Part shown: positions 43,482 to 54,260 of the stretch, piece after piece
Layout: each line of letters starts with the position of its first letter
Position numbering within the stretch: position 1 is the stretch's first letter
Assembly (NCBI RefSeq): GCF_028372415.1
Contig: NC_092872.1
Span: 87,022,613 to 87,086,612, forward strand
Direction of reading: 5' to 3'
From: Notamacropus eugenii
Lineage: Eukaryota > Chordata > Mammalia > Diprotodontia > Macropodidae
Length of the DNA: 64,000 nt
Program-made: the position numbers and the translations under genes
Notes under the pieces: generated by a model
The model's database searches: none
What the model saw: only the letters and a program-made list of their open reading frames with translations
What the model was told of the DNA's origin: nothing

Positions 43482-43985
43482 TTGGTTGTTGAACTTCATT
43501 CCCTAAGAGAACCAAAATATGATATCAATATATTGGAGTCAAGGTACAGTGTGTCCAACTTTGACTGATCAGACCAATACAAGCTCGGAAGGCTCTACCA
43601 CAGGTTGGGCATAAATAGTGCACATGAACATTTGGAGTAGAAATGTCTCTAAACCTGCATGTCTCAGGTTTCTTTTGAGCTATTACAATTCTGCTTTGTT
43701 CATAGAGCACAATGTGTGCCATGCTGGGCACTCCTTGGCCAGTGTCTCCCATGGAGACTCTTTGGAATCACGAATCATGAAATTGATTCCCAAAGTTCTC
43801 CAGAGAGATGTTGAGAGTGTCATTTTCTTTTTGTGAGTGCTTGCCTTGTGTGAGTTCTCCATAAAATAGTCTTTTAGGCACACATACATTTGGCATGCAA
43901 ACAACGTGGCCAACCCACTGGAGTTGCACTCGGCAGTAGAGTGTGAATACTTAGCAGTTCAGTTTGAGAAGGATTTCACTGTCCA
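43482..43985 (-). pseudogene. LINE ORF2 C-terminus plus 3' end (copy 1, 3' arm)
   Basis: Minus-strand end of a non-LTR retrotransposon: reverse-transcriptase thumb-side remnants, then a block with NWETLA-like and EQSRI words, then VHYLCPTCGRAFRACIGLIS, a C2H2 zinc finger (C-x2-C-x3-F-x5-L pattern; the first His is replaced by Gln in this copy). 3' end resembles GGTTCTCTTAGGGAATGAAG with a CAACAACCA tail. Clade uncertain (RTE- or CR1-like). Its 5' continuation lies inverted next to it at 43986-44280. Confidence 0.75.
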
Positions 43986-44280
43986 GTACCATATCTAAGC
44001 AGCAGTTACAGAAAATGGAAAAATTCTGAATACTATGAATAAGTTCACTTACCTTGGCAGTATGCTTTCCAGGGATGAATGCATAGATGATGAGGCTGAC
44101 ACATGTATTGCCAGAGCTAGCTCAGTGTTTGGGAGGCTTTGAAGGAAAGTGTGGGAGAAAACTGGTATTAGACTGACTACCAAACTGAAGGTCTACAGGG
44201 TCATTGTGCTGATTTCTTTGTTATATGCCTGTGAAACTTGGACAGTATACCAGTGCCATGCCAGCAAACTAAATTGCTTC
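43986..44280 (+). pseudogene. Inverted 5' arm of LINE copy 1 (RT palm/thumb)
   Basis: Plus-strand RT fragment: NKFTYLGSMLSRD, RASSVFGRL, TTKLKVYRVIVLISLLYACE and TWTVYQCHA words are readable, with one stop after GRL. Orientation is opposite to the adjoining 3' arm, and the two arms cover adjacent parts of the ORF, as expected from twin-priming 5' inversion. Confidence 0.75.
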
Positions 44281-45339
44281 TAATTGAATTATGTTTCTAA
44301 AGAAAAGAGAAAAAGCCCTAGGTCCTCAGTAAAGTCCCCCTTTCATTGACCTGCAAAACTGTGGCTCCTCAAAAGAGAATCCTTCTCCACAAGAGGCAAT
44401 TCATCCTGGGGGCAGCAACCACCTATGAGACCCATCCTCCAAAGGAGGCCAATGAGTAACTTCAAACTAACAAATTCATCCTTGAGGTAACTCTAGTCAC
44501 TGAGTCTTTTCTTTTTTAATTAATCTATTTATTTTTAGTTTTCAACATTCATTTCCACACGATTTTGAGTTCCAAATTTTCTCTCCATCTCTCCCCTTCC
44601 CCTCCCCCAAAATGCCGTGCATTCTGATTACCCCTTTCCCCAATCTGCCCTCCCTTCTATCACACCCCTCCCTTCTCTTATCCCCATCTTCTCTCTTTTC
44701 TTGTAGGGCAAGATAGATTTCTATACCACATTACCTGTATTTCTTATTTTCCATTTGCATGCAAAAACAATTCTCAACCTTCATTCCTAAAACTTTGAGT
44801 TCCAACTTTTCTCCCTTACTCCCTCCCCACCCATTCCCACTGAGAAGGCAAGCAATTCAATATAGGCCATATATGTGTAGTTTTTCTGAAGACTTCCATA
44901 ATAGTCATGTTGTGAAAGACTAACTATATTTCCCTCCATCCTATCCTACCCCCTATTTATTCTACTGTCTTTAGACCTTGTCCCTCTCCAAAAGTGTTTA
45001 CTTCTAATTGTTCCCTCCTCCCATTTGCCCTCCCTTCTCTCATCCCCCCATCCCAATTATCCCCTTCTCCCCTACTTTCTTGTAATGTAAGATAGATTTT
45101 CATACCAAATTAAGTGTGCATGTTATTCCCTCCTTAAGCCAAATGTGATGAGAGTAAGCTTCACTTTTTCCCCCTCACCTCTCCACTTTCCCCTCCATTG
45201 AAAAAGCTTTTTCTTGCCTCTTTTATGAGAGATAATTTACCCCATTCTATTTCTCCCTTTCTCCTCCCAATATATTCCTCTCTCACACCTTAATTTTATT
45301 TTTTTAGATATCATCCCTTCGTATTCAACTCACCCTGTA

Positions 45340-45388
45340 CCCTCTGTATATATGTGTATATACATATATATGTGTATATATACATATA

Positions 45389-45419
<31 letters not shown>

Positions 45420-45430
45420 GTATATATAAT
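45340..45430. repeat. TA/TG microsatellite inside HAL1
   Basis: TATATGTGTATATACATA-type alternating tract at the same place relative to ORF1 as 4690-4815 in the other HAL1. Confidence 0.9.
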
Positions 45431-45498
45431 CCTTCCAACTACCCAAATACTCAGAAAAGTTTCAAGAGTTATAGATATTATCTTTCCATGTAGGAATG

Positions 45499-46540
45499 TT
45501 AACAGTTCAACTTTAGTAAATCCCTTATGATTTCTCTTTTCCGTTTACCTTTGTATGTTTCTCTTGATTCTTGTGTTTGAAAGTCAAATTTTCTATTCAG
45601 CTCTGGTCTTTCCATCAAGAATGCTTGAAAATCCTCTATTTCATTGAATGACCATTTTTCTCCTGAAGTATTATACTCAGTTTTGCTGGGTAGGTGATTC
45701 TTGGTTTTAATTCTAGTTCCTTTGACTTCCAGAATATCATCTTCCAAGCCCTGCAATCCCTTAATGTAGAAGCTGCTAGATCTTATGTTATCCTGATTGT
45801 ATTTCCACAATATTTGAAATGTTTTTTTCTAGCTGCTTGCAATATTTTCTCCTTGATCTGGAAACTCTAGAATTTGGCTACAATATTCCTAGGAGTTTTT
45901 CTTTTCAGATCTCTTTCAGGAGGTGACCAGTGGATTCTTTCAATGTTTATTTTACCCTCTGGTTCTAGAATATCAGGGCAGTTTTCCTTAATAATTTCAT
46001 GAAAGATGATATCTAAGCCCTTTTTTTTATCATGGCTTTCAGGTAGTCCCATAATTTTTAAATTATCTCTCCTGGATCTATTTTCCAGGTCAGTTGTTTT
46101 TCCAATGAGATATTTCACATTGTCTTCTACTTTTTCATTCTTTTGGTTTTGTTTTGTAATTTCTTGGTTTCTCGTAAAGTCATTAGCTTCCATCTGTTCC
46201 ATTCTAATTTTTAAAGAACTATTTTCTTCAGTGAGTTTTTGAACCTCCATTTCCATTTGGCTAATTCTTCTTTTTAAAGCTTTCTTCTCCTCATTGGTTT
46301 TTTGGGCCTCTTTTGCCATTTGAATTAGTCTGTTTTCAAAGGTGCTATCTCCTTCAGCATTTTGGGAGTCTCCTTTAGCAAGGTATTGATTTGCTTTTCA
46401 TGATTTTCTTGCATTGCTCTCATTTCTCTTCCCAATTTTTCCTCCACCTCTCTTACTTGATTTTCAAAATCCTTTTTGAGATCTTCCATGGCCAAAGACC
46501 ACTGCATATTTATTTTGGAGATTTTGGATGCAGAAGCCTC
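45499..46540 (-). pseudogene. HAL1 ORF1, 5'-truncated and broken
   Basis: Better preserved than the 3-kb copy. Three open blocks, with disruptions near 46320 and 45840: 46325-46540, coiled coil (KDFENQVREVEEKLGREMRA); 45867-46319, rest of the coiled coil and RRM-like core with TTDLENRSRRDNLKIMGLPE; 45499-45810, C-terminal domain (RPELNRKFDFQTQESRETYK). This is the L1 ORF1p trimer/RRM/CTD order. The true N-terminus is lost by truncation. Confidence 0.88.
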
Positions 46541-46554
46541 AGTCACTGAGTCTT

Positions 46555-46968
46555 AATCAAGATGTTTAATCCTCTCAACAAGGGGCTAATGGTCATTTCC
46601 ACATCTGCTTTCAAAAATCCCTTTAGAAATTCTTAAAACCTTGGATGTTCCTCAGCTGATCAGAGAACTCCTTTAATTAACCACTTTATACTTCTATAGA
46701 CCAGAGGAATGTTATGGGGAAGATTCAAAACAATTTCCTCATCACAGCATCACTAAATAGCATGTTTCATTTGTCTAGCATAAAGGGTATAAAAAGACCT
46801 AAAAATTAAAAAGACTTCTACCCATAAGTCAAGTGAACTTCAGAGCAGCAATGAAAACTAGGGCATTTATTGATAGAAGAGCTGAGGTAGTAAAAACAGG
46901 TGGCTATGTAGACCCTAACTCCACTCATGGACAGTTCCCTAACTGAAAGAACTATCCCTAGAGAAGGG
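46555..46968. other. No gene or repeat recognised
   Basis: Together with 44281-44494 this forms the pre-insertion DNA around the second HAL1. No supported feature. Confidence 0.45.
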
Positions 46969-47055
46969 CTCATTCATTCATTTATTAATTTACTTGTTCA
47001 CTCATTTATTCATTCATTTGTTCATTCATTCATCCATTCATTCACTCACTCAATG
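46969..47055 (+). repeat. (TTCA)n microsatellite
   Basis: About 20 imperfect TTCA/TTTA units. The HSFIHSF open frame is an artefact. Confidence 0.95.
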
Positions 47056-48300
47056 GACTGGATTCAAGCAGTTGATGGCTTCATCTTCTTGTCATTGGCG
47101 GAAGTAAGAAGCAATCCAAAATGGTATTAGTCGGTGTTTCTCAGTGCTGTAGAACAGAGCTCACTCAAAAAATGAAGGAAAGTTAAGAATTCTCTGATCA
47201 TAATATATATAACCACTTCCCAATTATAACCACCCCCCCCAAAAAAAAAAACCAGTAGCAGCTGTTTTCCAGTTGTCTATTGTTGCTGTTTCTCCCCAAC
47301 CCCTGGGTTTCTGGAAACAATCTTAGCTTCCCAATTAAAAATGAGCAAAGGTATTACCCCAGAAAAACTCCCAAGTGTCTGCTTTTCTTTTACACCTCCC
47401 AACTGTGCCAGCCTTCCCCTGTTAGGGAGCTGGAGAGCTTGTATCCCAAAGGAGGACTGAGTCATTTGCCATTTATTGTTACAGGAGGCTGGATTACCAG
47501 CGGGACTGAAAGACATTTCCAACAACACATGCATCACCAAGGGAACATGCCCTTTTGCAAATACATCTTTTCCTTTCAGCCCTGCCCCTGGCACTGGCAC
47601 CCTAGGGCATCCTCTTTATCAGAGATTGCAGACACCTGTTAAGCAGGGGGACAAAAAAATGCCAGAACCTCTGTCACTTTCTACTCCACCTGTCAGCTCA
47701 CCTCTCAGTTTCCTAGGGGTTCTGTCACACTGAATCATGGCTCATCAGGAGCTGGAAACCTTAGCTGAAAATTTACTCAGGTCCTAGAGCTCCTACCCTA
47801 GTGAGGTTTCTTTCACTCCCTTCTGAGTCACATAAGGGCACCTGTGGTCATGTAGAGTCATTTTAAAAAGTTAGATTGTGGAAGACAAGTATAGGGAATT
47901 ACTCCGAGTACATGGAAGGATTAGGATTGGGCAATTCGACCAAAACCTTAGGATCTCACCAACATGCTCATGTTCATACACCATTTCCTAAAATTTATCA
48001 CCAAGCCAGATACTCCTATCATTTTGTTTTATTTTATTTTATTTTTGCCAATCTTCAGGAAACCAGATCAAGTCTCTGGCCCCACAACTAATAACATCTG
48101 GCATTGCTCATAAGGTAAAAAAGAAATCCATCTTTCCAGACCTCCTCTACCATACCTCAGCTCTTCATCCTGAAGACCCACACCATCTATGGAATTCACA
48201 CCTCAGCAGTCCTAACTCCGTCCCTTGGGATCTCCACCTCTTACCCCTCCCCTTACACACACGCACAACACATTCCTCTCTGACTGATGGCTCCAGAACC
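47056..48300. other. No gene or repeat recognised
   Basis: Overlapping frames on both strands at 47277-47642 (120 and 107 codons) lack domains and cannot both be coding. A TTTTA run sits at 48008-48044. Confidence 0.45.
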
Positions 48301-48417
48301 TCCATTTAAGGAAGGTGTCCAGACTAGCCATGTCTCATTCCTCTCCAGGGCACCTTTAAAATTTCTTTCACCACAGACCCTACTGCTACCCCACTCTTTT
48401 TGCCTTCCTTTTCCTCA

Positions 48418-48497
48418 TTATAATGCAAACTCCCTGAGGGCAGAGAATAGCTTTGTTTCTGCTTGTATTTATATTCTTAGCACTTAGCACTGGAAAT
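48418..48497 (+). mobile_element. L2 3' end
   Basis: GCAAACTCCCTGAGGGCAGA, TTATATTCTTAGCACTTAGC. Confidence 0.7.
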
Positions 48498-48512
48498 CTT
48501 CCTGTCACTTTA

Positions 48513-49505
48513 GTTGGTTGTTGTCCTTCATTCTCAAAGAGGACCAAAATGACATCACCATGATAAAGTAAAATTTCAGTGTGTCTGACTGTGGCTGATC
48601 AGACCAATATGTGCTCAGAATGCTCTACCACAAGTTGGGCACAGATAGTCGATGTGATTATTTGGGCTGGTTACTCCAAATTTGTGCATCCTACATTTAC
48701 TTTGTGCTGTCTCAATTCTGCTTTGCTCATGGAGCACAGCATCCTTCCTGATCTGGGCACTCCATGCTGAGCAGTCCTGTGCCAGTGTCTCCCATGTTGC
48801 ACAGTTGAATCCAAAGTTCTTGAGAGAGACTTTGAGAGTGTCCTTGTATTGCTTCTTCTGACCACCATGTGATCACCTGCCCCATGCGAGTTCTCCATAA
48901 AATAGTCCTTTTGGCAAGCATATATTTTGCATTAGAACAATGCAACCAGCCCATTGGAGTTATGCTCTCTGAAGCATAGTTTCAAAGTTTGGCAGCTCAG
49001 ATCAATCAAGGACCTCAGTGTCTGGTACCTTATCCTGCCAGTTGATCCTCAGAATCTTCCTAAGACAGTTGAAATGGAAGTGATTCTCTTTCCTGGCATG
49101 GCACTGGTACACTGTCCATGTTTCACAGGCATATAACAATGAGGTCAGCACAATGGCTCTGTAGACCTTCAGTTTGGTAGTCAATCTAATACCTCTTCTC
49201 TCCTAGACTTTTCTTCAGAGCCTCCCAAACACTGAGCTAGATCTGGCAATGAGTACATCAACCTCGTTATCAATGTGTACATCCCTGGAAAGTATACCAA
49301 CAAGGTAAGTGAACTTATCCACAGCATTCAGAACTTCTCCATTTGTTGTAACCGATAGTTCCACATATGGATGGTGTGGTGATGGCTGATGGAGCACTTG
49401 TGTTTTCTTGCTGTTAATTATTAGGCCAAAATTAGCATAGGCAGCAGAGAATTGATCCATGCTTTGCTGCATCTCAGCTTCAGAGACGCACAGTATCAAG
49501 GTCAA
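48513..49505 (-). pseudogene. LINE ORF2 C-terminal half plus 3' end (copy 2, 3' arm)
   Basis: The longest copy of this LINE. From its 5' side: SEAEMQQSMDQFSAAYANFG, INSKKTQVLHQP, VTTNGEVLNAVDKFTYLVG, RSSSVFGRL, TTKLKVYRAIVLTSLLYACE, NCLRKILRINWQDKVPDTEV. Near the end a C2H2 finger (YLCPTCGRAF, then after a stop AHIGLISHSQTH). 3' terminus GGTCCTCTTTGAGAATGAAG then GACAACAACC. Stops and frameshifts make it a pseudogene. The SEAEMQQ side adjoins an inverted arm at 49496-49660. Confidence 0.82.
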
Positions 49506-49660
49506 CTACCGTATTGATGGCGAGTTCTTCAATTTGAAAAGGCTACAAGCCAAGACCAAGTGGAGGGAGTGTTGGTGCATGGCTTTCTGTTTGCAGATGA
49601 CTGTGCGCTCAGTGCGGCCTCTGAAGCTGAGATGCCACAAAGGGTGGATCTTGCCACACA
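49496..49660 (+). pseudogene. Inverted 5' arm of LINE copy 2
   Basis: Plus strand: KVNYRIDGEFFNLKRLQAKT, then a frameshift and the FLFADDCA-type catalytic-loop region, ending CTCTGAAGCTGAGATGC. That last stretch is also present, inverted, at the start of the 3' arm (49464-49489), so the arms overlap by about 17 bases, as expected at a twin-priming junction. Confidence 0.75.
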
Positions 49661-49674
49661 CTAACTGCTCTTGT

Positions 49675-50130
49675 TGTCACTGTGATTTGTCCTTCATTCT
49701 GGAAGAGGACAGTGGCCTCAGGGAGGTGATGCCGGGACATGCAAGTGAATTTTATTTCAGTGAGGAAGAGCCATGAAAAGTCACCAGACTCACTTTCTCC
49801 TCTGGAATCATCAAGGTCTAGTGGGGAGATAGAGATCAGGGTGATGGGAGATGGCCCAGGATGCAGTGGGAGACCTGGGCCTTTTTAAGCTAAGGCCCTT
49901 AACAGGTTTCAATTTGACTGAGGCAACGCGCATTCAGTGATTAAGGTAGCCATAAATCCAAATCACACTGGCTCTCATTGATTGGCCAAAAATAGGTCCT
50001 AGGCCAAGTCCCAAATGGTTTTTGTTTGGATCCTGATTGGTTCAGAGCAAACGTAAATAGCAATTGCTTCTGTTTTGGCCAGAAACCCTGAGGGTCTTCC
50101 CCTCCCAGACTGACCTTTTTTTTTTTTGAC
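49675..50130 (-). mobile_element. Headless element with WSINE1-type tail, longer copy
   Basis: GTCCTTCATTCTGGAAGAGG, GGTGATGCCGGGACATGCAA, GATGGCCCAGGATGCAGTGG, GGTTTCAATTTGACTGAGGC, then ATTGGCCAAAAATAGG and CCTGATTGGTTC. First 200 bases parallel WSINE1 tails; the rest parallels 41900-42180 and beyond. May be the 3'UTR of another LINE. Confidence 0.55.
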
Positions 50131-51125
50131 AAGGTAAAAGAGAGATTCTGCTAAAACAGTCTTGAAGAACATAGAATATAACCCATGATGCACTTTTACC
50201 GTCGATTTGCCATTATTTATACTAACAAGTAGGGTCAAAATATTGACTAGACTTAGATTTGTCAATGCATGCAATCAAACTTTATTAGTCAAAATGTGTA
50301 AACAATGCAAATACTCTCCCCTAAGAACAAGCCCCTAACTTCAGACTTAGAGGTCCATCTGGTAAGCTTCTTTCACACCAGTGTTCATAACAAGGTTTCT
50401 TCTCTGCCCAGCCAGAAGCCACGTGTCTCTGAGGATCATCAGGCAAGTCTCTGCCAACCAGTACTCAAATGAACGTGGGGATGTTTAAGCCCCAAATTCA
50501 AGAAACCCACCAGCAGCCTGAAGGCGGAGGCACCTGATGATCTTCTTATGCATTTTAGCTTTGGCCATTCCTAATTTGTTTACCACATAGTTTGATTTAT
50601 CATATAAATTACTGAAAAAGTTTTTTAATAGTTCCCTCATGGTGGTCTGTCCTATCAGAGAGTTCATATGTACTTATCAGTCGTTTAACAACACACGTGT
50701 TGTTTATTACATCATACCACACAAGTATTTTATCTGATTATTGAAAAAACTTAGACCCACACAATCACAAAATGGAGACTTGGAACAAAAATGAGTTATG
50801 CTGAGTTAGCAAACTTATGCCTACTATTGTTATAAAGGTAATAAAACTAATTCTTGTTATAACAAGTTCACTTCTGTATCTCAGGGAGAGGCAGCAATGG
50901 AAGACAATGGTTTTAGAAAATACACAGATACCATTCTGGTTCACAATTGTTTACTAGAAGTCATTTTTGTTTCTGTTGTTTCAAGACACAGTCTTTGACC
51001 TAAAAAACACAAATGGAACATACTTCCCTTTTCTTTGTAGAGAATTAGAGGTGCCAAAGAAGTCACACATTGTCTGATGCTGTCATAGTATCTGTTGGTC
51101 TTACTTATCTATTTTTCCATCATTG
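50131..51125. other. Unclassified, near 1 kb
   Basis: May continue the element at 49675. Holds a short hairpin AACAACAC-AC-GTGTTGTT (near 50690) and a 60-codon minus-strand frame (50485-50667) with no recognised domain. Confidence 0.35.
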
Positions 51126-51129
51126 ACCT

Positions 51130-51300
51130 AGAGTTGGAAAAGTTATCTGATCTGATCTCTCTCATTTGGAGAGATGAAGCCTCAAGAGATTACATGATTT
51201 GCCCAAAATCGTGAAGGTAGTAAGTGGCAGAATCAGAATTTGAATTCAAGTCCTCCACCTCCAAACCCAGTGCGCTCTTCATGGAACCACGCTGCTTTGT
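51130..51300 (-). mobile_element. MIR
   Basis: GAGATGAAGCCTCAAGAGAT, GATTTGCCCAAAATCGTGAA, GTAGTAAGTGGCAGAATCAG, TTCAAGTCCTCCACCTCC. Confidence 0.8.
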
Positions 51301-51309
51301 TCTTTCTTC

Positions 51310-51445
51310 TTTTATTTTTGGGTGCAATCAGGATTAAGTGACTTGCCCAGAGTCACACAGCTAGCAAGTGTCTGAGGCTGGATTTGAACTCAGGTCCTCT
51401 TGACTCCAAGGCCAGTGCTCCACATTCCATGCCACCTAGTTGCCC
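51310..51445 (-). mobile_element. Short tRNA-derived SINE with A-rich tail
   Basis: Minus: head GGGGCAACTAGGTGGCATGG, B-box GAGTTCAAATCC, CORE GTGTGACTCTGGGCAAGTCA, then CTGATTGCACCCAAAAATAA. Same head as WSINE1 but ends in an A-rich tail. Confidence 0.75.
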
Positions 51446-51904
51446 CACATTGCATTGTTACAAGGGATGATTTTATTGGGTAAGTTGGAAAATGAAAAGT
51501 ATCAATAAATTTTTGAAAATACAATAAAATATGGAGCATGGTTCTCTGTTCAGAAAAAAAAAAAGAATGTTTTATTTTAGTTTAAAATTCAATTAGTGTG
51601 CCTTCTGGATTTTGATTCACTGCCTCTGAAAATGGGATCTCACCCTCAGTGGTCCTTTATCTGGGAATATAGTAAAGGTTGTGGGAGAAATACAGCAATG
51701 ACTTCAACAATCTAAGTAAAGTCAGTATGGAGACGCAGCAAAACTTTGGTCAAGAACAAAGATCATCAGTTCCAGTATCATACCACCAAAGTTACTGGAT
51801 ACATCTTTCCTTTCTGTTAACAATCAATAAACTGCATGTGGAGAATCCACATTGTAGGAGGAAAGACTACTTTGACCATTTGGGGGGAAAGTGTTGAGTA
51901 GAAA
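51446..51904. other. No gene or repeat recognised
   Basis: No supported feature. Confidence 0.45.
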
Positions 51905-53524
51905 CGAAAATGTATCAGTACGTTTTTTTTAAAGCAGTAAGTCTAGAAGCCAGATTACAGAGGGTTAATTGACAAGAGGCAAAATAGGGGCAACAGACAG
52001 AGAATGTGTTCTCTAAGAGTTTGTCTGTTAAGGAGGAGAGACACATAGTACAATATCTCGAGGAGACAATGAAGTCAGGGGAAGAGGTTTTTTTTTTTGG
52101 TCTATAAACAACAGAGACATGGACATGTTTCTAGGCAACAGGGAAGGAGCCAGTAGAGAGGAAGAGACTGGGAACGAGAAAGGGGAGAGAAGGATGAGAG
52201 AGGTAGCAAGCTACCAGAGGAGTGAGGAAGGGATGGGGTCATGGGTACAAGTAGATGGAGTGGTATTGGCAAAGAAAAGGAATATTTCTTCATCAAGTAC
52301 TAGAGTCAAATAGGAGCAAATGGGGATGATAGTGAGAGGTTTTTAAATATCGAAATATTGAATACAGGAGAAGTGGATGTAATCTTCAACTACCAGGTGG
52401 AATAAGGCTGATGGATTTCTTAGGCTCAGGAATTCTGGACTCTGATGAACTATGCATATCACATGTCCAGATGAAATCAAGCATCATTTTGAAGGACTCC
52501 ACTGGGAACAGGAGGACAAACTGGCTGCCCAAGCAGAGGCAAACCAGCTCAGGTAAGTAATTCTGGTCTAAGTTCCCAAGGGATAGTGAGATCAGGCATG
52601 AGTAGCCACCACCCTTCCAACCTGAGCAAGATGAAGAGACCTATTCTTTAAAAAAAAAAAAAGGAAGAAGGAAGAAAGAGACAACAGATGGTGTCTATTT
52701 CCTCAACAGAGTAGAAGGCAAAGTCTCTGCTAAAAGGGAGAAGATGAGTGATCTAAAAAGGTTGAGGAGAGGGAAAAGTTTAGAACAGCTGCTGTGGAAA
52801 TTTTAATAGAGAATCAACTGGAGAAGGATAAAAGGATTATTGCTGAGCACTGACGATTCAGTTGAGATTAGATAACAAATTTACAGAGGGTCCAGTAAGC
52901 AATATTGTTAGACTTCCTCCAACATTGTTTAAAAAACATGAAGAAGAGGTTGCGTAAATCATGTGTTCTGATAAGACAACTGGGCAGGACAAGGGATTTG
53001 AATGTTGAATACATTGTACCATTGAGCTAGTTAGATATAGAATCAAGGTTAGGAAGCCAGGAAAGTGAGGCCAGAACAGGAGTGCCGGCCTGAGAGAACG
53101 AAGAGGGGTGGAGTGAATGATGATCACAGTGAGAGCAAAAAATAGGTTTCAGAAGATTGAGGCAAAAGAAGAGGTGGAAAGATAAGAGGTTATAGTCAGA
53201 TGGACATATTTTAGAGTTCTAGATCATGGAAGTGAGATATTGTAGATGACAAGATGAAGAACTAGACAATCCATCCTTATGTATGAGTGAAGTAAAATGA
53301 AGGTACGAGTCATGAGTCTTGAAAAGACTGAGGAATTGGGAAACCATGGTATTTAGGGATACATCAACATGCATATTAAAGTCCTCAAGTATAATGGCAC
53401 GTATTGAAACAGAGAAGAATGCAACGAACCAGATACTAAATACCTTAAGAAAAGAGGGAGAATGACATAGGATACAATAGATCATTTTTATCATTCTGCA
53501 TAGAATATACAGATATTGTCCATC
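51905..53524 (-). mobile_element. L2/CR1-type LINE internal region
   Basis: Minus-strand LINE body inferred from the endonuclease remnant at its 5' side (about 53290-53430). The part at 51905-53200 is G/A-rich on + and fits a decayed LINE interior, but I cannot read RT motifs. Boundaries approximate; another LINE interrupts it at 53525. Confidence 0.45.
53219..53524 (-). pseudogene. LINE apurinic-type endonuclease remnant
   Basis: Open frame with ILEDFNMHVD, SLNTMVSQFLSLF, and then SYLHFTSLIHKDG. This is the L2/CR1 endonuclease pattern (family form: GDFN-x-H-x-D, FL-x-L, THKDG). The key Gly of GDFN is Glu here, and the C-terminal part is lost, so it is not functional. Confidence 0.7.
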
Positions 53525-53965
53525 TTTCAAAGTAGACCAACTGATATCATGAGATTGGGGTCAAGGTACAGTGTGTTTGACTATGGCTAATAATTCCAAC
53601 ATTAGCTCAGAAGGCTGTACCACAGGTTGGGCACAAATAATCCACTTGAACATTTGGGATAGAGATGTCTCCAGATGTGTGCATTTTACATTTCTTTTGT
53701 GTTACTGTGATTCTGCCTTGTTCATAAAACACAGCACCTTCTTTGACGTGGGCACACCATGCTAAGTGCTCCTGTGCCAGCATCTCCCATGTCTCACTTT
53801 CAATACACTTCAGAAACAAATTGGGAGTGCCCTTATCCTGCTTCTTCTGACTTCTGTGTGAGCCCTTGCCTTGTGTATATTCTCCCTAAAATTATCTTTT
53901 AGGTAAACATACATTTGGCACCAAGATTACATGGCCAGTCCATCAGAGTTGCACTCTCAATGTTC
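53525..53965 (-). pseudogene. LINE C-terminus plus 3' end (copy 3)
   Basis: Third copy of the zinc-finger LINE, 5'-truncated, no inversion. Readable words: NVQVDYLCPTCGTAF, then after a stop a GIISHSQTH-like finger end. 3' end resembles copies 1 and 2 (ATGATATCAGTTGGTCTACT). Confidence 0.75.
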
Positions 53966-54029
53966 AAGGAGGGATGATTGCTGGGACAGAGTTTGGAAGT
54001 AGCAGTGAGGAAAGAAAGAAAAAAATATT

Positions 54030-54260
54030 GACATGCCTACTATGTGCCAGATACTTAATAAATATTATCTCAACTGAAGCTCACAATAACCCTGGGAGGT
54101 AAAATGAGGTTTATTACAACCATTTTACAGTTGAGGAAACTGAGGCAGACAGAAGTCAAGTAACTTGCTTAGGGTCTCATAGCTAGTAAGTCTCTGAGGC
54201 TGAATTTGAGGTCAGGTCTTCCCAACTCTAGGCCCAGCACTCTATCCACTGGACCAGGTT
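54030..54260 (-). mobile_element. MIR, near full length
   Basis: CATGCCTACTATGTGCCAGA, CTCACAATAACCCTGGGAGG, CATTTTACAGTTGAGGAAAC, CAGGTCTTCCCAACTCTAGG, CTCTATCCACTGGACC. One of the most complete MIRs here. Confidence 0.9.

Larger units (their letters stand above)
44509..46540 (-). mobile_element. 5'-truncated HAL1
   Basis: Minus-strand half-L1: poly-T at 44509 marks the 3' end, then a C/T-rich 3' region (44530-45340), a TA/TG microsatellite, and ORF1 from 45499 up to the truncation at 46540. TSD AGTCACTGAGTCTT, perfect 14 bp, at 44495-44508 and 46541-46554. No reverse transcriptase sequence is present. Confidence 0.9.

Noticed and set aside
46969..47055. CRISPR-like or coding tandem repeat
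   Set aside because: It is a plain TTCA microsatellite without spacers.
47277..47642. Overlapping 107- and 120-codon frames on both strands
   Set aside because: No recognisable domain, and mutually antisense frames of this length occur by chance. Left as unannotated.
50685..50708. Regulatory E-box palindrome
   Set aside because: A short hairpin AACAACAC/GTGTTGTT; one isolated occurrence is not evidence of function.
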